Source of the DNA: Microbacterium aurantiacum
GTDB lineage: Bacteria > Actinomycetota > Actinomycetes > Actinomycetales > Microbacteriaceae
Direction of reading: 5' to 3'
DNA: 64,000 nucleotides
NCBI RefSeq assembly: GCF_002872075.1
Contig: NZ_PGGU01000016.1
Span: forward strand, 548,508 to 612,507
The translations under genes were made by a program, and so were the position numbers. Below are positions 26,816 through 36,707 of this stretch, in pieces. Numbering within the stretch: position 1 is the first letter of the stretch; the number at the start of each line of letters is the position of its first letter. The notes under the pieces were generated by a model. It was not told where the DNA came from. It saw nothing but the letters and a program-made list of their open reading frames with translations, and made no database searches.

Positions 26816-27556
26816 ATGAATCCTGCTTCTCCTCTCGCGCCAGACGCGACCATCGCCGTCATCGGCGCCGGCCGTCTCGGCACCGTGCTCGCGCGGGCGC
26901 TGAGCGCTGCGGAATTCGACGTGCGCGGACCGTTCGGACGCGGGGACGAGGTTCCGGAGAGCGACATCGCATTGCTCTGCGTGCCTGATGCGTCCATCCC
27001 CGGCGCGGCTGCGGCCGTCCGCCCGCACGCGCGTCTGATCGGCCACGTCTCCGGCGCCACCGGCCTCGAAGACGTCGACTTCGGCATCCACCCGCTGCAG
27101 ACGTTTACCGGAGCGGAGCCACCCGCGGTGTTCCACGGCATCGGCGCGGCGATCGCCGGCCGTACGACCGATGTTCGCGACCTGGCCGGTGATCTCGCGC
27201 GGGCCCTAGGCGCCCACCCCTTCGAGATCGACGACGCCGACCGTGCGGCCTATCACGCGGCGGCATCCTTCGCCTCGAACTTCGTGCTCACGGTGCTCGA
27301 CGCAGCCGAGCGGCTCGCGCTCGCTGCCGGAGTCAGCTCGGCCGAGGCTCGCGCGCTCCTCGCTCCACTCGCGCGTCGGACCGTCGACAACTGGACGGCG
27401 ACCGGCGCCGCCGAAGCTCTCACCGGTCCGATCGTTCGCGGCGACGAGGTCACGGTCGCGCGTCAGCGCGAAGCGGCATCCGACCTCGATCTGCAGGAAC
27501 TCTTCGACGCCCTCGCCGCTGCCACCCGCTCGATCGTCCGGAAGGCCGACGCATGA
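26816..27556 (+). CDS. Rossmann-fold DUF2520 protein
   Basis: This 246-aa protein has an N-terminal nucleotide-binding fold ([17 protein letters not shown], residues 10-26) and a C-terminal helical DUF2520 domain related to 6-phosphogluconate-dehydrogenase-like dimers. Genes of this family often precede panC. It overlaps panC by 4 bp (ATGA) and may supply a reductase step in pantoate formation, since no panE is seen here; that role is unproven. Confidence 0.85.
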   Translation: MNPASPLAPDATIAVIGAGRLGTVLARALSAAEFDVRGPFGRGDEVPESDIALLCVPDASIPGAAAAVRPHARLIGHVSGATGLEDVDFGIHPLQTFTGAEPPAVFHGIGAAIAGRTTDVRDLAGDLARALGAHPFEIDDADRAAYHAAASFASNFVLTVLDAAERLALAAGVSSAEARALLAPLARRTVDNWTATGAAEALTGPIVRGDEVTVARQREAASDLDLQELFDALAAATRSIVRKADA

Positions 27557-28404
27557 GAATCATCCGCACGATCGCCGAGGTCCGCGACGTCGTCCGCGAG
27601 GCGAAGCACCGCGGCACGAGCGTCGGCCTGGTCCCGACCATGGGGGCGCTCCACGAGGGCCACCTCTCGCTGGTGCGCCGCGCCCGGGAGCAAAACGACC
27701 TCGTCGTCGTCTCGCTCTTCGTGAACCCGACGCAGTTCGGGGCGAACGAGGACCTCGGTGCCTACCCGCGCGACGAAGCACGCGATGCCTGCCTGGCCGA
27801 AGCCGAAGGCGTCGACATCCTCTTCGCGCCGCCGGTCGACGAGATCTATCCCGACGGCTTCGCCACCACGATCCACGTCGCGGGCGTCACCGAGGTGCTC
27901 GACGGCGCCAGCCGCGGAACACATCATTTCGACGGCGTCGCCACGGTCGTCACGAAGCTGTTCGGCATCGTCCGCCCCGACGTCGCCTACTTCGGGCAGA
28001 AGGATGCCCAGCAGGTGCTCGTCGTGCGCCGCGTCGTGCGCGACCTCGATCTCGACGTGCGCATCGAGGCGTGCCCGATCGTGCGGGAGGCCGACGGTCT
28101 CGCGATGAGCTCGCGCAACGTCTACCTCGACGTGGCGGCCCGCGAGCAGGCGACGGCGCTCAACCGGGCGCTGGACGCGGCATCCGCTCGGCACCGCGCG
28201 GGGGAGCGCGAGGGCGAGCAGATTCTGGAAGCCGCCCGCGCCGTGCTCGACGACGCCGGCATCCACCCCGACTACCTCGAACTGCGCGACGCCGAGACCC
28301 TGGCACCAGTCGCCCGCGTAGAAGGCGACGCCCTGCTCGCCGTCGCCGCTCGCGTCGGCGCCGCACGCCTCATCGACAACCACATCCTGAGAGGGGACGC
28401 CTGA
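27553..28404 (+). CDS. panC: pantoate-beta-alanine ligase
   Basis: This 283-aa enzyme condenses pantoate and beta-alanine with ATP to give pantothenate in the cytoplasm. The adenylate-forming motifs are present: HxGH as [11 protein letters not shown] near residue 35, the GQKDAQQ pantoate/ATP loop near 155, and the KMSKS equivalent MSSRN near 185. It is coupled to DUF2520 upstream and panD downstream (TGATG). Confidence 0.97.
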   Translation: MRIIRTIAEVRDVVREAKHRGTSVGLVPTMGALHEGHLSLVRRAREQNDLVVVSLFVNPTQFGANEDLGAYPRDEARDACLAEAEGVDILFAPPVDEIYPDGFATTIHVAGVTEVLDGASRGTHHFDGVATVVTKLFGIVRPDVAYFGQKDAQQVLVVRRVVRDLDLDVRIEACPIVREADGLAMSSRNVYLDVAAREQATALNRALDAASARHRAGEREGEQILEAARAVLDDAGIHPDYLELRDAETLAPVARVEGDALLAVAARVGAARLIDNHILRGDA

Positions 28405-28790
28405 TGCGTCGCGTCATGCTGAAGTCGAAGATCCACCGCGCCACCATCACCGGAAGCGACCTCGACTACGTCGGCTCGATCACGATCGACCCCGATCTGC
28501 TCGAGGCCGCCGACATCCTCCCGCACGAACAGGTGCACGTGGTCGACGTGAACAACGGCGCACGCTTCGTGACGTACACGCTGGTCGGCGAGCGCGGCTC
28601 CGGTGTCATCCAGGTGAACGGCGCGGCCGCCCGCCTCGTCCACACCGGCGACACGATCATCGTCATCTCCTATGCCGACTACTCCCGCGAGGACCTCGAG
28701 GAGTACGAGCCCGCCGTCGTGCACGTCGACCGTGCGAACCGGATCGTGCGAGTCGACGCCGCCGTCGGCGAACTGGTGACCGCGCCATGA
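28404..28790 (+). CDS. panD: aspartate 1-decarboxylase precursor
   Basis: This 128-aa pyruvoyl enzyme makes beta-alanine from L-aspartate. Self-cleavage occurs between Gly24 and Ser25 (DYVGSITID), converting Ser25 to the pyruvoyl group. Lys9 and other family residues are in place. The start overlaps the panC stop by one base and the end overlaps panB by 4 bp. Confidence 0.97.
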   Translation: MRRVMLKSKIHRATITGSDLDYVGSITIDPDLLEAADILPHEQVHVVDVNNGARFVTYTLVGERGSGVIQVNGAAARLVHTGDTIIVISYADYSREDLEEYEPAVVHVDRANRIVRVDAAVGELVTAP

Positions 28791-29656
28791 GCGCCCACGC
28801 CGCACCGCACAAGCGCATCACGCTCGGCGACCTCGCCGCGAAGAAGGCCGCAGGCGAGCCGATCGTCATGGTCACCGCCTACGACTACCCGAGCGCCCAG
28901 ATCGTCGAGGCCGCCGGCGTCGACGTCGTGCTCGTCGGCGACTCGGCCGCGATGACTGTGCTCGGCTACGAGAGCACCGTGCCGGTCACCGTCGACGAGA
29001 TGATCATGCTCACCGCCGCCGTGCGCCGCGGGCTGCAGAAGCCGCTGCTCATCGCCGACCTGCCGTTCGGGTCGTACGAGGCCTCCGACGCGATCGCCGT
29101 CGCGACCGCGCAGCGCTTCGTCAAGGAGACCGGCTGCGACCTCGTCAAGATCGAGCGCGGTGGCACATCCGTCGACCGCGCCCGAGCGCTCGTGAACGCC
29201 GGCATCCCCGTCGTCGGGCACATCGGCCTCACCCCGCAGACCGCGACCTCGCTCGGCGGCTACCGGGCGCAGGGCCGCACGGCCGAGGCGGCACTCGCCC
29301 TGATCGACGATGCCCTCGCCCTGCAGGCCGCCGGATGCTCGCTGCTCGTCGTCGAGGCGGTGCCGTCGGAGGTCACCGCGGCTCTCATGCCGCTGATCGA
29401 CATCCCCGTCATCGGGATCGGAGCCGGAGCGGATGCCGACGGCCAGGTGCTCGTGTTCCACGACCTGCTCGGCATCTACGGTGGCCCGACCGCTCGCTTC
29501 GTCAAGCGCTACGCCGACCTGCGCACCGCCGCGATCGCCGGTGTGGAGGCATACGCCGACGAGGTGCGGGGCGAGGAGTACCCGGCCCCGGAGCACGGGT
29601 ACGGGATGCCGGCGGAGGAGACTGTTCGCCTGCGGGAGCTGATCGCGGGGCGGTAG
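28787..29656 (+). CDS. panB: 3-methyl-2-oxobutanoate hydroxymethyltransferase
   Basis: This 289-aa TIM-barrel enzyme transfers a hydroxymethyl group from methylene-tetrahydrofolate to ketoisovalerate, the first committed step to pantothenate. It contains [26 protein letters not shown] with the Mg-binding Asp and the VVEAVPSEV catalytic Glu region. It is the last gene of the operon and is followed by a hairpin that starts at its own stop codon. Confidence 0.97.
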   Translation: MSAHAAPHKRITLGDLAAKKAAGEPIVMVTAYDYPSAQIVEAAGVDVVLVGDSAAMTVLGYESTVPVTVDEMIMLTAAVRRGLQKPLLIADLPFGSYEASDAIAVATAQRFVKETGCDLVKIERGGTSVDRARALVNAGIPVVGHIGLTPQTATSLGGYRAQGRTAEAALALIDDALALQAAGCSLLVVEAVPSEVTAALMPLIDIPVIGIGAGADADGQVLVFHDLLGIYGGPTARFVKRYADLRTAAIAGVEAYADEVRGEEYPAPEHGYGMPAEETVRLRELIAGR

Positions 29657-29675
29657 TCCGAAGCATCCGCCCCGC
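29645..29675 (+). terminator. hairpin at the end of panB
   Basis: GCGGGGCGG at 29645-29653 pairs perfectly with CCGCCCCGC at 29667-29675. The panB stop TAG lies in the loop. Confidence 0.45.
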
Positions 29676-29678
29676 CGG

Positions 29679-29715
29679 GCGCTTGCCTCGGCCGTGTGCG
29701 CTTGCCTCGGCCGTG
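29679..29715. repeat. 18-bp tandem duplication
   Basis: GCGCTTGCCTCGGCCGTG occurs at 29679-29696 and again at 29698-29715. A partial inverted copy (GGCCGAGGC) follows at 29747, so the region can fold back on itself. Confidence 0.6.
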
Positions 29716-29807
29716 CTTCCGGAATCCGGCCGACGTAGCTGTACTTGGCCGAGGCTGGCGTACAGCGGCGGGAGCAACCTCCAAGATTCAGAGCGCATCT
29801 CCAGGCT

Positions 29808-29833
29808 GAACGATATATCGTTGAGTATCGTTC
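29808..29833. promoter_or_regulatory. PadR operator candidate
   Basis: GAACGATA at 29808-29815 is inverted as TATCGTTC at 29826-29833. The core ACGATATATCGT (29810-29821) is itself a perfect palindrome. It lies 24 bp before the PadR start. Confidence 0.55.
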
Positions 29834-29856
29834 GCCCATCTATCGAGGAGGTCATC

Positions 29857-30441
29857 ATGAACGGTGCATTCCCGGCCGGAGGTTTCGGCGGTTCTGGATT
29901 CGGAGCAGGTGGCGGCCCCGCCTCCGCTCTCTTTGACGCCATGGACCAATTGCGAAAGACGTTCGACCCGCGCCCCGGCGGCGGCTCGCGCATGGCCCGC
30001 GGCGACGTGCGCACCGCCGTGCTCACCCTCCTCGCGGAGAAGCCGATGCACGGCTACCAGATCATCAACGAGATCGCGGAGCGCAGCGGCGGATCGTGGA
30101 AGCCCAGCGCTGGCTCGGTCTACCCGACGCTGCAGCTGCTCGCCGACGAAGGCCTCATCGAGGCCGAGGAGCAGAGCGGTCGCAAGACCTACTCGCTCAC
30201 CGAGGCCGGCCGCGCCGTCGCCGACGAATCGAGTGACACCCCGGCCCCCTGGGTGGCTTCCGCGGAGAAGGACGGCGGACGCGACAGCGCCCGCTTCAGC
30301 GCGCTGCCGAAGGCCGGCGTTGATCTCGCCGCGGCCGCCGCACAGGTCGGTCGCAGTGGCAGCCCGGAGCAGGTGCAGCAGGCCATCGAGGTGCTCGACG
30401 AGGCCCGCCGTAGGCTGTACTCGATCCTCGCTCAGGACTGA
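29857..30441 (+). CDS. PadR-family transcriptional regulator
   Basis: This 194-aa regulator has a Gly-rich N-terminal tail (residues 1-25), a PadR winged helix (about 50-115; GDVRTAVLTLLAEKPMHGYQIINEIAERSGGSWKPSAGSVYPTL) and a long helical dimerisation tail. The ATG has GAGGAG 6 nt upstream. An ACGATATATCGT palindrome in front implies autoregulation. It is followed closely by the ABC1-kinase gene, probably co-transcribed. Confidence 0.9.
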   Translation: MNGAFPAGGFGGSGFGAGGGPASALFDAMDQLRKTFDPRPGGGSRMARGDVRTAVLTLLAEKPMHGYQIINEIAERSGGSWKPSAGSVYPTLQLLADEGLIEAEEQSGRKTYSLTEAGRAVADESSDTPAPWVASAEKDGGRDSARFSALPKAGVDLAAAAAQVGRSGSPEQVQQAIEVLDEARRRLYSILAQD

Positions 30442-30498
30442 TCACAGATGCCGGGGTCAGGTTCCAGCGTTGAGGAACGGCGACCGGAAGGCGGGGCG

Positions 30499-32274
30499 AT
30501 GACGGATGCTGCAGGCACGCCCCACCGGGCGGACGATCGCATCGATCCTCCGCGTTCGATTCCCGGCATGCCGGTCACTCGCCGCCCAGCGGCGGACCCG
30601 CTGCCGACGGCATCCGTCCATCGCGCTCGCTACCGCCGCATCCTGTCGTTCGCGGCACGCGAGTTCATCAAGATCTGGTGGTTCGAACTCGTCCTGCCGC
30701 GCTTCGGGCTGACCTCGATCTCCGAGCGCACCCGCCCGGCGCGGATGCAGCGGTTCGCCCGCCGCTTCCACAGTCTTGCCGTCGGACTCGGCGGCCTGAT
30801 GATCAAGGTCGGGCAGTTCATGTCATCACGGCTCGACGTCCTGCCGCCGGAGATCACCGCCGAGCTCGAGGGTCTGCAGGACGAGGTGCCCGCCGTGCCG
30901 TTCGCCGCGATCCGGCAGCTCGCCGAGGCCGAACTCGGCGTGCCGCTGGAACGCGCATACTCCTGGTTCGACGAGGTGCCGCTGGCTGCGGCATCCCTCG
31001 GGCAGGTGCACCGCGCCCGCCTGTCCGCGCTCGACACCGCCGACACCGGACTCGAGGACGTCGTCGTGAAGGTGCAGCGCCCGGGCATCGACGAGATCGT
31101 CGCGGTCGACCTCGCCGCGCTCCGCCGGGTCGCCGGCTGGCTGCGCCGCGTACGCGTCGTGTCGGACCGGGTCGACGCCCCCGCCCTCGTCGAGGAATTC
31201 GCGCAGACGAGCCTCGAGGAGATCGACTACCTCCACGAGGCGGCGAACGCGGAGCGTTTCGGTGAGAACTTCGCCGAGGATCCGCGGGTCGACACCCCGC
31301 AGCTGGTCTGGGAACGGATCACCCGCCGCGTGCTCACGCTGTCCGACGTCACCGCGATCAAGATCAACGACAAGACCGCGCTGCGCGCCGCCGGCATCGA
31401 CCCCTCCGAGGTGGCTGACGTGTTCGCCGAGGTCATGTTCGACCAGGTGTTCACCCACGGTTTCGTGCACGCCGACCCGCACCCCGGCAACATCTTCGTG
31501 ACGCCGCTGCCCGATTCGCCGACCCGCTGGCGGCTCACGTTCGTGGACTTCGGCATGATGACCGAGGTCTCATCGAACCTGCGCGACGGGCTGCGCACGC
31601 TCCTCATCGCGGTCGCCGGCCGCGACAGCAGGGGACTCGTCGCAGCTGCCCGCGAACTCGGCGTGCTGCTGCCCTCGGCCGACACCGCTGAACTCGAGCG
31701 CGCGCTCACCGCCCTGTTCGCGCGATTCGGCGGCATGGGTTTCGCGGAACTGAGCAAGGTCGACCCCCGCGAGTTCCGCGACTTCGCCGACGAGTTCGGC
31801 GACGTGGTGCGCTCGCTGCCGCTGCAGCTTCCGGAGAACATGCTGCTGCTCATCCGCGCTGTGTCGCTCACTTCGGGCATGTGCAGCGGACTCGACCCCG
31901 CCTTCAACGTCTGGGACGCGGCCGAGCCCTATGCCGGCAGACTGCTCCGCGACGAGAGCGGCAACCTGCTGAAGTCGTTCGCGCAACAGGCGACGACGAT
32001 CGCGGCCGTCACGTGGCGCCTTCCGCAGCGGATCGACGACGTCATCACCCGCATCGACGAGGGGACGGTGACGTTCGACACCTCCCGTCTCGAACGCCGG
32101 CTCGACTCGCTCGTACGCATCGGCCGTCGGGCCGTCGCGGCCGTGCTGTTCGCCGGGATGCTGGTGGGCGGCGCTCTGCTGCTCGCGCCCAACCCGGTGC
32201 TCGGCACCGTACTGATCGTGGCTTCCGCCGTGCCGCTGCTCTACGCGTTGTTCTCGGGGCTCGGGAAGCGCTGA
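30499..32274 (+). CDS. ABC1/AarF (UbiB-like) atypical kinase
   Basis: This 591-aa protein has an ABC1 kinase-like domain: KxGQ motif as MIKVGQFMSSR (near 100), Ala-rich LAAASLGQVHRA loop, VVVKVQRPG with the ATP-binding Lys, HADPHPGN catalytic loop and DFGM. Two hydrophobic helices end the chain. Relatives support isoprenoid-quinone or lipid homeostasis. This actinobacterial role is inferred, presumably menaquinone-linked. ATG 30499 is preceded by GGAAGG. Confidence 0.9.
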   Translation: MTDAAGTPHRADDRIDPPRSIPGMPVTRRPAADPLPTASVHRARYRRILSFAAREFIKIWWFELVLPRFGLTSISERTRPARMQRFARRFHSLAVGLGGLMIKVGQFMSSRLDVLPPEITAELEGLQDEVPAVPFAAIRQLAEAELGVPLERAYSWFDEVPLAAASLGQVHRARLSALDTADTGLEDVVVKVQRPGIDEIVAVDLAALRRVAGWLRRVRVVSDRVDAPALVEEFAQTSLEEIDYLHEAANAERFGENFAEDPRVDTPQLVWERITRRVLTLSDVTAIKINDKTALRAAGIDPSEVADVFAEVMFDQVFTHGFVHADPHPGNIFVTPLPDSPTRWRLTFVDFGMMTEVSSNLRDGLRTLLIAVAGRDSRGLVAAARELGVLLPSADTAELERALTALFARFGGMGFAELSKVDPREFRDFADEFGDVVRSLPLQLPENMLLLIRAVSLTSGMCSGLDPAFNVWDAAEPYAGRLLRDESGNLLKSFAQQATTIAAVTWRLPQRIDDVITRIDEGTVTFDTSRLERRLDSLVRIGRRAVAAVLFAGMLVGGALLLAPNPVLGTVLIVASAVPLLYALFSGLGKR

Positions 32275-32295
32275 GGGTTCAGACGCCGCTCGAGA

Positions 32296-32592
32296 TCAGT
32301 CGTCGCTGGAATGCAGGCCCCGCCGCGATGACAGCAGCGTGACCTCGGGGTGCTGCTCCGCCAGCATCCGCTCGGCCCGATCCAGCACATCGCGCACGTG
32401 CACCGCATCCGCTCCGACGACCGACATCCCGATGGCTGTACGGCGGTGCAGCTCCTGTTCGCCGACTTCGGCGACCGCCGCCTCGGTGCGGCGCGACAGA
32501 TCCGCGATCAGCGGGCGGATGATGCCTCGCTTCTCCTTCAGCGAGTGCACATCGCCCAGCAGCACGTCGAACTCCACCCACCCGATCCACAT
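32296..32592 (-). CDS. DUF503 protein
   Basis: This 98-aa protein opens with a beta strand (WIGWVEFDVLL) and the conserved HSLKEKRGIIRPLIADL helix and has GMSVVGAD in the second half, the pattern of DUF503 (YlxP-like) proteins. The function is not established; in some bacteria relatives neighbour translation and ribosome-maturation genes. It converges on the aarF-like gene 21 bp away. Confidence 0.85.
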   Translation of the reverse strand: MWIGWVEFDVLLGDVHSLKEKRGIIRPLIADLSRRTEAAVAEVGEQELHRRTAIGMSVVGADAVHVRDVLDRAERMLAEQHPEVTLLSSRRGLHSSDD

Positions 32593-32733
32593 GCCGGAAT
32601 TCTCGCACCACGTCGTGCCCGATGGGCCTGCGCCTCCGACGGTTCGTCGCCTGCGATCCATCCGCTGTTCATCCACGACCGGTATCTCTATCCCTCGGCC
32701 CGACGTCCGCGGCCCCGTCCATCGGAGATCACC

Positions 32734-34536
32734 GTGATTCCACAGTCCCACCCGCCGCGCTCGCGTGCGATCGCCTCTGCGGCCGTCGCGTTCGCCGTCG
32801 TCACCGCCCTTGCGTTCGCTGCTCCCGCCCAGGCCGAAGAGCAGTCATCCGATCCGACCGCCGAGGGCTTCTACAGCAGCAAGCAGCCGTACATCGCGCC
32901 GACGCCGGCCGACATCGACGCCTACCAGGCCGCACCAGCCGGGTACCTGCCGATCGCCACGGAGTCGGTCGCCCGGCACGGATCACGGGGACTGTCCGGC
33001 TACAAGTACGACGCGCTCCTGCACCTCGTCGCAGCGTCCGCACAGGCGGAGAACGGATTCCTCACCCCCGAGATCGGCGCCCAGTTCGTCGCGAATCTCG
33101 AAGCGATCACCGCGGCCAACGTCGAGAACGGCTACGGCATGCTGACCGGTCAGGGCGAGACCCAGCACCAGGGCATCGGCGCGCGCGCCTTCGATCGCAA
33201 TGCGGCTCTCTTCGCGGATGCCGCCACCGGCGGCGACCGCATCGTCGCCGAGACGTCGGGCGAGGCGCGTGCGACCGAGTCGGGGGAGAACTTCCTGCTC
33301 GGCTTCGGAGACGCGGTGACGGATGCCGCGGCATCCGCACCCGCGCTCGATGTGCCGCTAGAACCACGACCCGACCTGCTCTACTTCCACAAGGTCGAGA
33401 ACCCCGACGGCACCGACAAGGCCGATGGCAGCCCCGAGCGCGAGCGTGCCGAGGCGTACGAGGCCTACATCGAGGCGCAGACCGACGACGGCGGCACGAT
33501 CGCCGCCGCGACGGACTACATCGAAGACCTGCCGCGATCGGTCGAGGTCGCCGAGGATCTGCTGTCGGGAATCTTCACCCCGGAGTTCATCGCGGCGATC
33601 GGCTCGGATGACGCGCACATCTGGTTCAACACCGCCGACGGCTCCGAGCACGGCGCGGTCGCGTGCGCACCGGGGGCGGACCCGGCCGTCGATCCCGACG
33701 CCTGCGGCGACCCGGAGAAGTCGATCGAGAGCACCGTCGATGCGGCGATGACCCTCTACAACCTCTACATCATCGCCGTGGACATGGAGGAGGAGAACGT
33801 CGAGCCGCACACCTTCGACTTCGACGCCTACTTCGAGGGCCACGAGGCGGATGCCGAGTGGTTCGCCTATCTCCTCGACTCGGAGGACTTCTACGAGAAG
33901 GGCCCGAGCCTCGCCGGCCACACCGAGACGTTCGCCATCGCCCAGCCGCTGCTCGACGACTTCTTCGCGACGATCGACGCCCGCATCGCCGGCGGCGACG
34001 TGGCCGCGACCTTCCGCTTCGCACATGCCGAGACGATCGTTCCCTTCGCCGCCCTGCTGCGTCTGCCCGGCTCGACGGTCGCAGCCCCCGACAGCGCCGC
34101 ACCCGCATCCGCCGCCGACGTCTACGACTACACGACCAACCCGTGGCGCGGTGCCCAGGTGACGCCGATGGGTGCGAACGTGCAGTGGGACGTCGTGGCC
34201 CGCGAGGGCATCGACCCGGCGACCGGGATCGCCTTCACACCGCTCGTGCGGATGCTCTACAACGAGCGCGAGATCGCATTCGCCGAGGGCTGCCGTCCTG
34301 TCGCAGACGGTTCGCACTGGGTCAAGCTCACCGAGCTCAAGCGCTGCCTGACCGGTGCGGCGATGGCCGAGAGCCCGCTGATCGGCGACGCGACTCCGAT
34401 CGACGACACCGTGCCGGGGCCGGAGCTCGCCGCGACGGGTGGCGCCGCCGATGCGTCCACCTGGGGGATCGGCGCGCTCCTGCTCGCCGCCGGTGCCGCT
34501 GCTCTGGTCGCGCGTCGGAGGGTGGCGCGGGCGTAG
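32734..34536 (+). CDS. cell-wall-anchored histidine phosphatase, MINPP/phytase-like
   Basis: This 600-aa precursor has a Sec signal with cleavage near AQAEE (about residue 31), a histidine acid phosphatase catalytic domain and a C-terminal sorting signal. RHGSRG supplies the nucleophilic His; HAETIVPF supplies the HAE proton-donor tripeptide that marks multiple-inositol-polyphosphate phosphatases rather than HD-type phytases. The C terminus reads LAATG, a hydrophobic helix and RRRVARA, a class E sortase substrate. GTG 32734 has GGAG 6 nt upstream. It probably releases phosphate from phytate at the cell surface. Confidence 0.85.
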   Translation: MIPQSHPPRSRAIASAAVAFAVVTALAFAAPAQAEEQSSDPTAEGFYSSKQPYIAPTPADIDAYQAAPAGYLPIATESVARHGSRGLSGYKYDALLHLVAASAQAENGFLTPEIGAQFVANLEAITAANVENGYGMLTGQGETQHQGIGARAFDRNAALFADAATGGDRIVAETSGEARATESGENFLLGFGDAVTDAAASAPALDVPLEPRPDLLYFHKVENPDGTDKADGSPERERAEAYEAYIEAQTDDGGTIAAATDYIEDLPRSVEVAEDLLSGIFTPEFIAAIGSDDAHIWFNTADGSEHGAVACAPGADPAVDPDACGDPEKSIESTVDAAMTLYNLYIIAVDMEEENVEPHTFDFDAYFEGHEADAEWFAYLLDSEDFYEKGPSLAGHTETFAIAQPLLDDFFATIDARIAGGDVAATFRFAHAETIVPFAALLRLPGSTVAAPDSAAPASAADVYDYTTNPWRGAQVTPMGANVQWDVVAREGIDPATGIAFTPLVRMLYNEREIAFAEGCRPVADGSHWVKLTELKRCLTGAAMAESPLIGDATPIDDTVPGPELAATGGAADASTWGIGALLLAAGAAALVARRRVARA

Positions 34537-34546
34537 TCCGAGACGC

Positions 34547-34582
34547 ATGCGGGGCCCGGTCGAGAACGACCGGGCCCCGCAT
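34547..34582. terminator. bidirectional hairpin terminator
   Basis: ATGCGGGGCCCGGTC at 34547-34561 pairs perfectly with 34568-34582 (15 bp, 6-nt loop) between convergent phosphatase and metalloprotease genes. Confidence 0.7.
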
Positions 34583-34599
34583 CCTTGCACTGAGAGGTG

Positions 34600-35418
34600 T
34601 CAGCCGCCGTAGAGGGCGACGATGCCGGTGCGGTCCTCGTTCGTCATCGACAGATCGTCGGACGAGCCGTTGCACTGCGGGTAGTGCATGATCGACGACG
34701 AGTCGTACGGCGTCAGCGGACGCCAGTTGGTGTCCTCGAAGCAGGTGCCGGCTTCGGGGCGGGTGTGCTCGTGCCGGAAGCCGAGCACGTGGCCGAGCTC
34801 GTGACCGAGGATGTTCGTCGGCGTCCACGAGCCGGAGGCCCAGATCGAGTCGTCGATGAGCACGTTCTGCTGACGGTCAGCGGTGCTCGGGAAGAACGCC
34901 CGGGCGATGTACTGCGACGTCTGCACCGGCTCGACCGAGAAGACGACCGACTTGTTGCGCGTGGTGCAGTTCGCGTCGGCGCTGCTCACGTACACGAAGT
35001 CGACCGCAGAGGATGCGGACTCCCAGAGCCCCGCACCGCTGGCCATCGCACTGACGACATCGGCGTGACGTGCACCGAACTTCGTGCTGACGCAGTAGGT
35101 GAGGTTGCTCACCTGCGACGCCGACCACTTGTCGTCGATCCCGCTCACCGTGTTGACGATGAGGCCGTCGATATGCGCCTCGGGACCGATGAGAACGTCG
35201 TAGAACTCCCGCAGCTCACCCCGATTCGAGATGACCTCGTCGCCGTTGACGATGTAGCTGCCATCGATATCCCGGTAGGTCGACGCCGCGAACTCCTGGA
35301 AGGAGGGGACGTCGGAGCCGTCATCGAGAGTGGTCGCCCCGGCAGCGGGGATGACCGCGCCGATGCTGAGCACGGCTGCCGCGGTGGCGGCGAGCGCGAG
35401 TTTTCTTGTGAGTCGCAT
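34600..35418 (-). CDS. secreted zinc metalloprotease (metzincin-type)
   Basis: This 272-aa protein has a Sec signal (RLTRKLALAATAAAVLSIGAVIPAAGA) and the extended zinc motif HELGHVLGFRHEHTRPE, i.e. HExxHxxGxxHE, followed by a SIMHYP Met-turn. This fits the M12/M10/M57 metzincin clan, close to predicted actinobacterial M57 or matrixin-like enzymes. The propeptide or N-terminal domain covers about 28-100. The ATG has AAAGGA upstream. Confidence 0.88.
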   Translation of the reverse strand: MRLTRKLALAATAAAVLSIGAVIPAAGATTLDDGSDVPSFQEFAASTYRDIDGSYIVNGDEVISNRGELREFYDVLIGPEAHIDGLIVNTVSGIDDKWSASQVSNLTYCVSTKFGARHADVVSAMASGAGLWESASSAVDFVYVSSADANCTTRNKSVVFSVEPVQTSQYIARAFFPSTADRQQNVLIDDSIWASGSWTPTNILGHELGHVLGFRHEHTRPEAGTCFEDTNWRPLTPYDSSSIMHYPQCNGSSDDLSMTNEDRTGIVALYGG

Positions 35419-35648
35419 GCAGTGATCCTTTTCGATCTGAGCGATTTCTGCCCGTCTGGTCGGCGAGCAGGCCGTGGGACGTCGAGGTCGGCTTCTTTGC
35501 CTCATCGACGGGTCCAAGCTCGCTCACGGTATTGGCGGCGATTCGACGAGGTCAAGAGTCGTCGTGGTGCGCCGAGCTTTTTCTGCACTCAGGTCAGAAT
35601 TCCGAGAGGAGTGGCCTGGCCGAAGGTCATACTGAGCCTCGCCGAACG

Positions 35649-36707
35649 TCAGGCCGTCTCCAGCGAAGCGAGCGACGTCATCGCTGCGGTCTCGATCCCT
35701 TCGATGTCTCTGAGAGCGTCGGCGGCCTCGGTCAGGAGATCCGAATCCCCCGTGCTGCCGGCGCGGGCGATCGACTCGGAGGCCTGTGTCCAGAGCAGTG
35801 CGGATTCCGCGAATCGGGCTGCGCCCTCGCCGATGACGTCGGCGTGGGATCTGCGTTCGACGATCTCCGCACTCTCGCTCAGGAAGTCGCGATACAGGTT
35901 GCGGAACAGCGCCCCACCGGTGCCCGCCCGCTCCATCAGCATCGCGATGACTGGGAGATCGCGCGCAGGGTCATCGACCCGGTCGAACCACGACGGGATG
36001 CGCTTGGCGGCCGTGAGGATGCCCTGGTTGCCGAGGTTGGCGATCGGCGGTGTGAGGAACTCCTTCGCGCAGGCGGTGATCGCCGGAACGATCGATTCGC
36101 GGATGCGCTCGGGCCGCGTCGCTGCGGCGGGCACCTCCACGGTGAAGGCGCGGTGGCGTGCGGACATCGGCCCGCGAGCTGCTCGAGCCCGTGCCAGGCT
36201 CGCAAGACTCGTCGAGACTTCCCCGCCCTGCTGGGCCGTATCGACCAGGTAGGCGGTGTCGTCGTCGTACCCGTACATGGCGACGACGTGGCCGGCGAAA
36301 TGCACCCGGGATCCGAAGTACTCGAGGTCGCGGCTGTCGAGTTGCAGGCCGACGGGGATGCCGCGGTCGATCGTCGTGCGCAGCTGATCCCACGCCGTAC
36401 GGGGCGACGTCGTCTCCTCCTCGCGCAACTCCACTCCCAGGCGATCGGTCAGGGCCTGGGTGAGCGCGAACGGCTTGACCCGTCCGCCGAGGAACGGCAG
36501 GGCCTGCTGTTTGGAATCCCAGTAGATGAAGGACAGCCCTGCCCCCAGGCCGAACAGCATCGGCTCGGGCAACGACAGCCCGCCGTGCGTCAGGAGAACG
36601 CCGAGCGCCGTCGTCTCGCAGTGCAATCCGCCGGCGGTGGGGATGCCGTCGATGATCGTCGCGTCGACGGGCGTGCCGCTGCTCTTTCGAGACACTGATT
36701 CATTCAT
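35649..36707 (-). CDS. BtrH N-terminal-like / DUF4872 protein
   Basis: This 352-aa protein has a papain-like (C39-related) N-terminal domain of BtrH type: GGLHCETTAL with the candidate Cys near residue 30, and SRVHFAGHVVAMYGYDDDTAYLVDT with His and Asp near 140-155. The C-terminal helical domain is DUF4872-like. BtrH transfers an acyl group in butirosin assembly; most relatives are uncharacterised. It starts 8 bp inside the end of the padR gene and so is coupled to it. Confidence 0.75.
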   Translation of the reverse strand: MNESVSRKSSGTPVDATIIDGIPTAGGLHCETTALGVLLTHGGLSLPEPMLFGLGAGLSFIYWDSKQQALPFLGGRVKPFALTQALTDRLGVELREEETTSPRTAWDQLRTTIDRGIPVGLQLDSRDLEYFGSRVHFAGHVVAMYGYDDDTAYLVDTAQQGGEVSTSLASLARARAARGPMSARHRAFTVEVPAAATRPERIRESIVPAITACAKEFLTPPIANLGNQGILTAAKRIPSWFDRVDDPARDLPVIAMLMERAGTGGALFRNLYRDFLSESAEIVERRSHADVIGEGAARFAESALLWTQASESIARAGSTGDSDLLTEAADALRDIEGIETAAMTSLASLETA

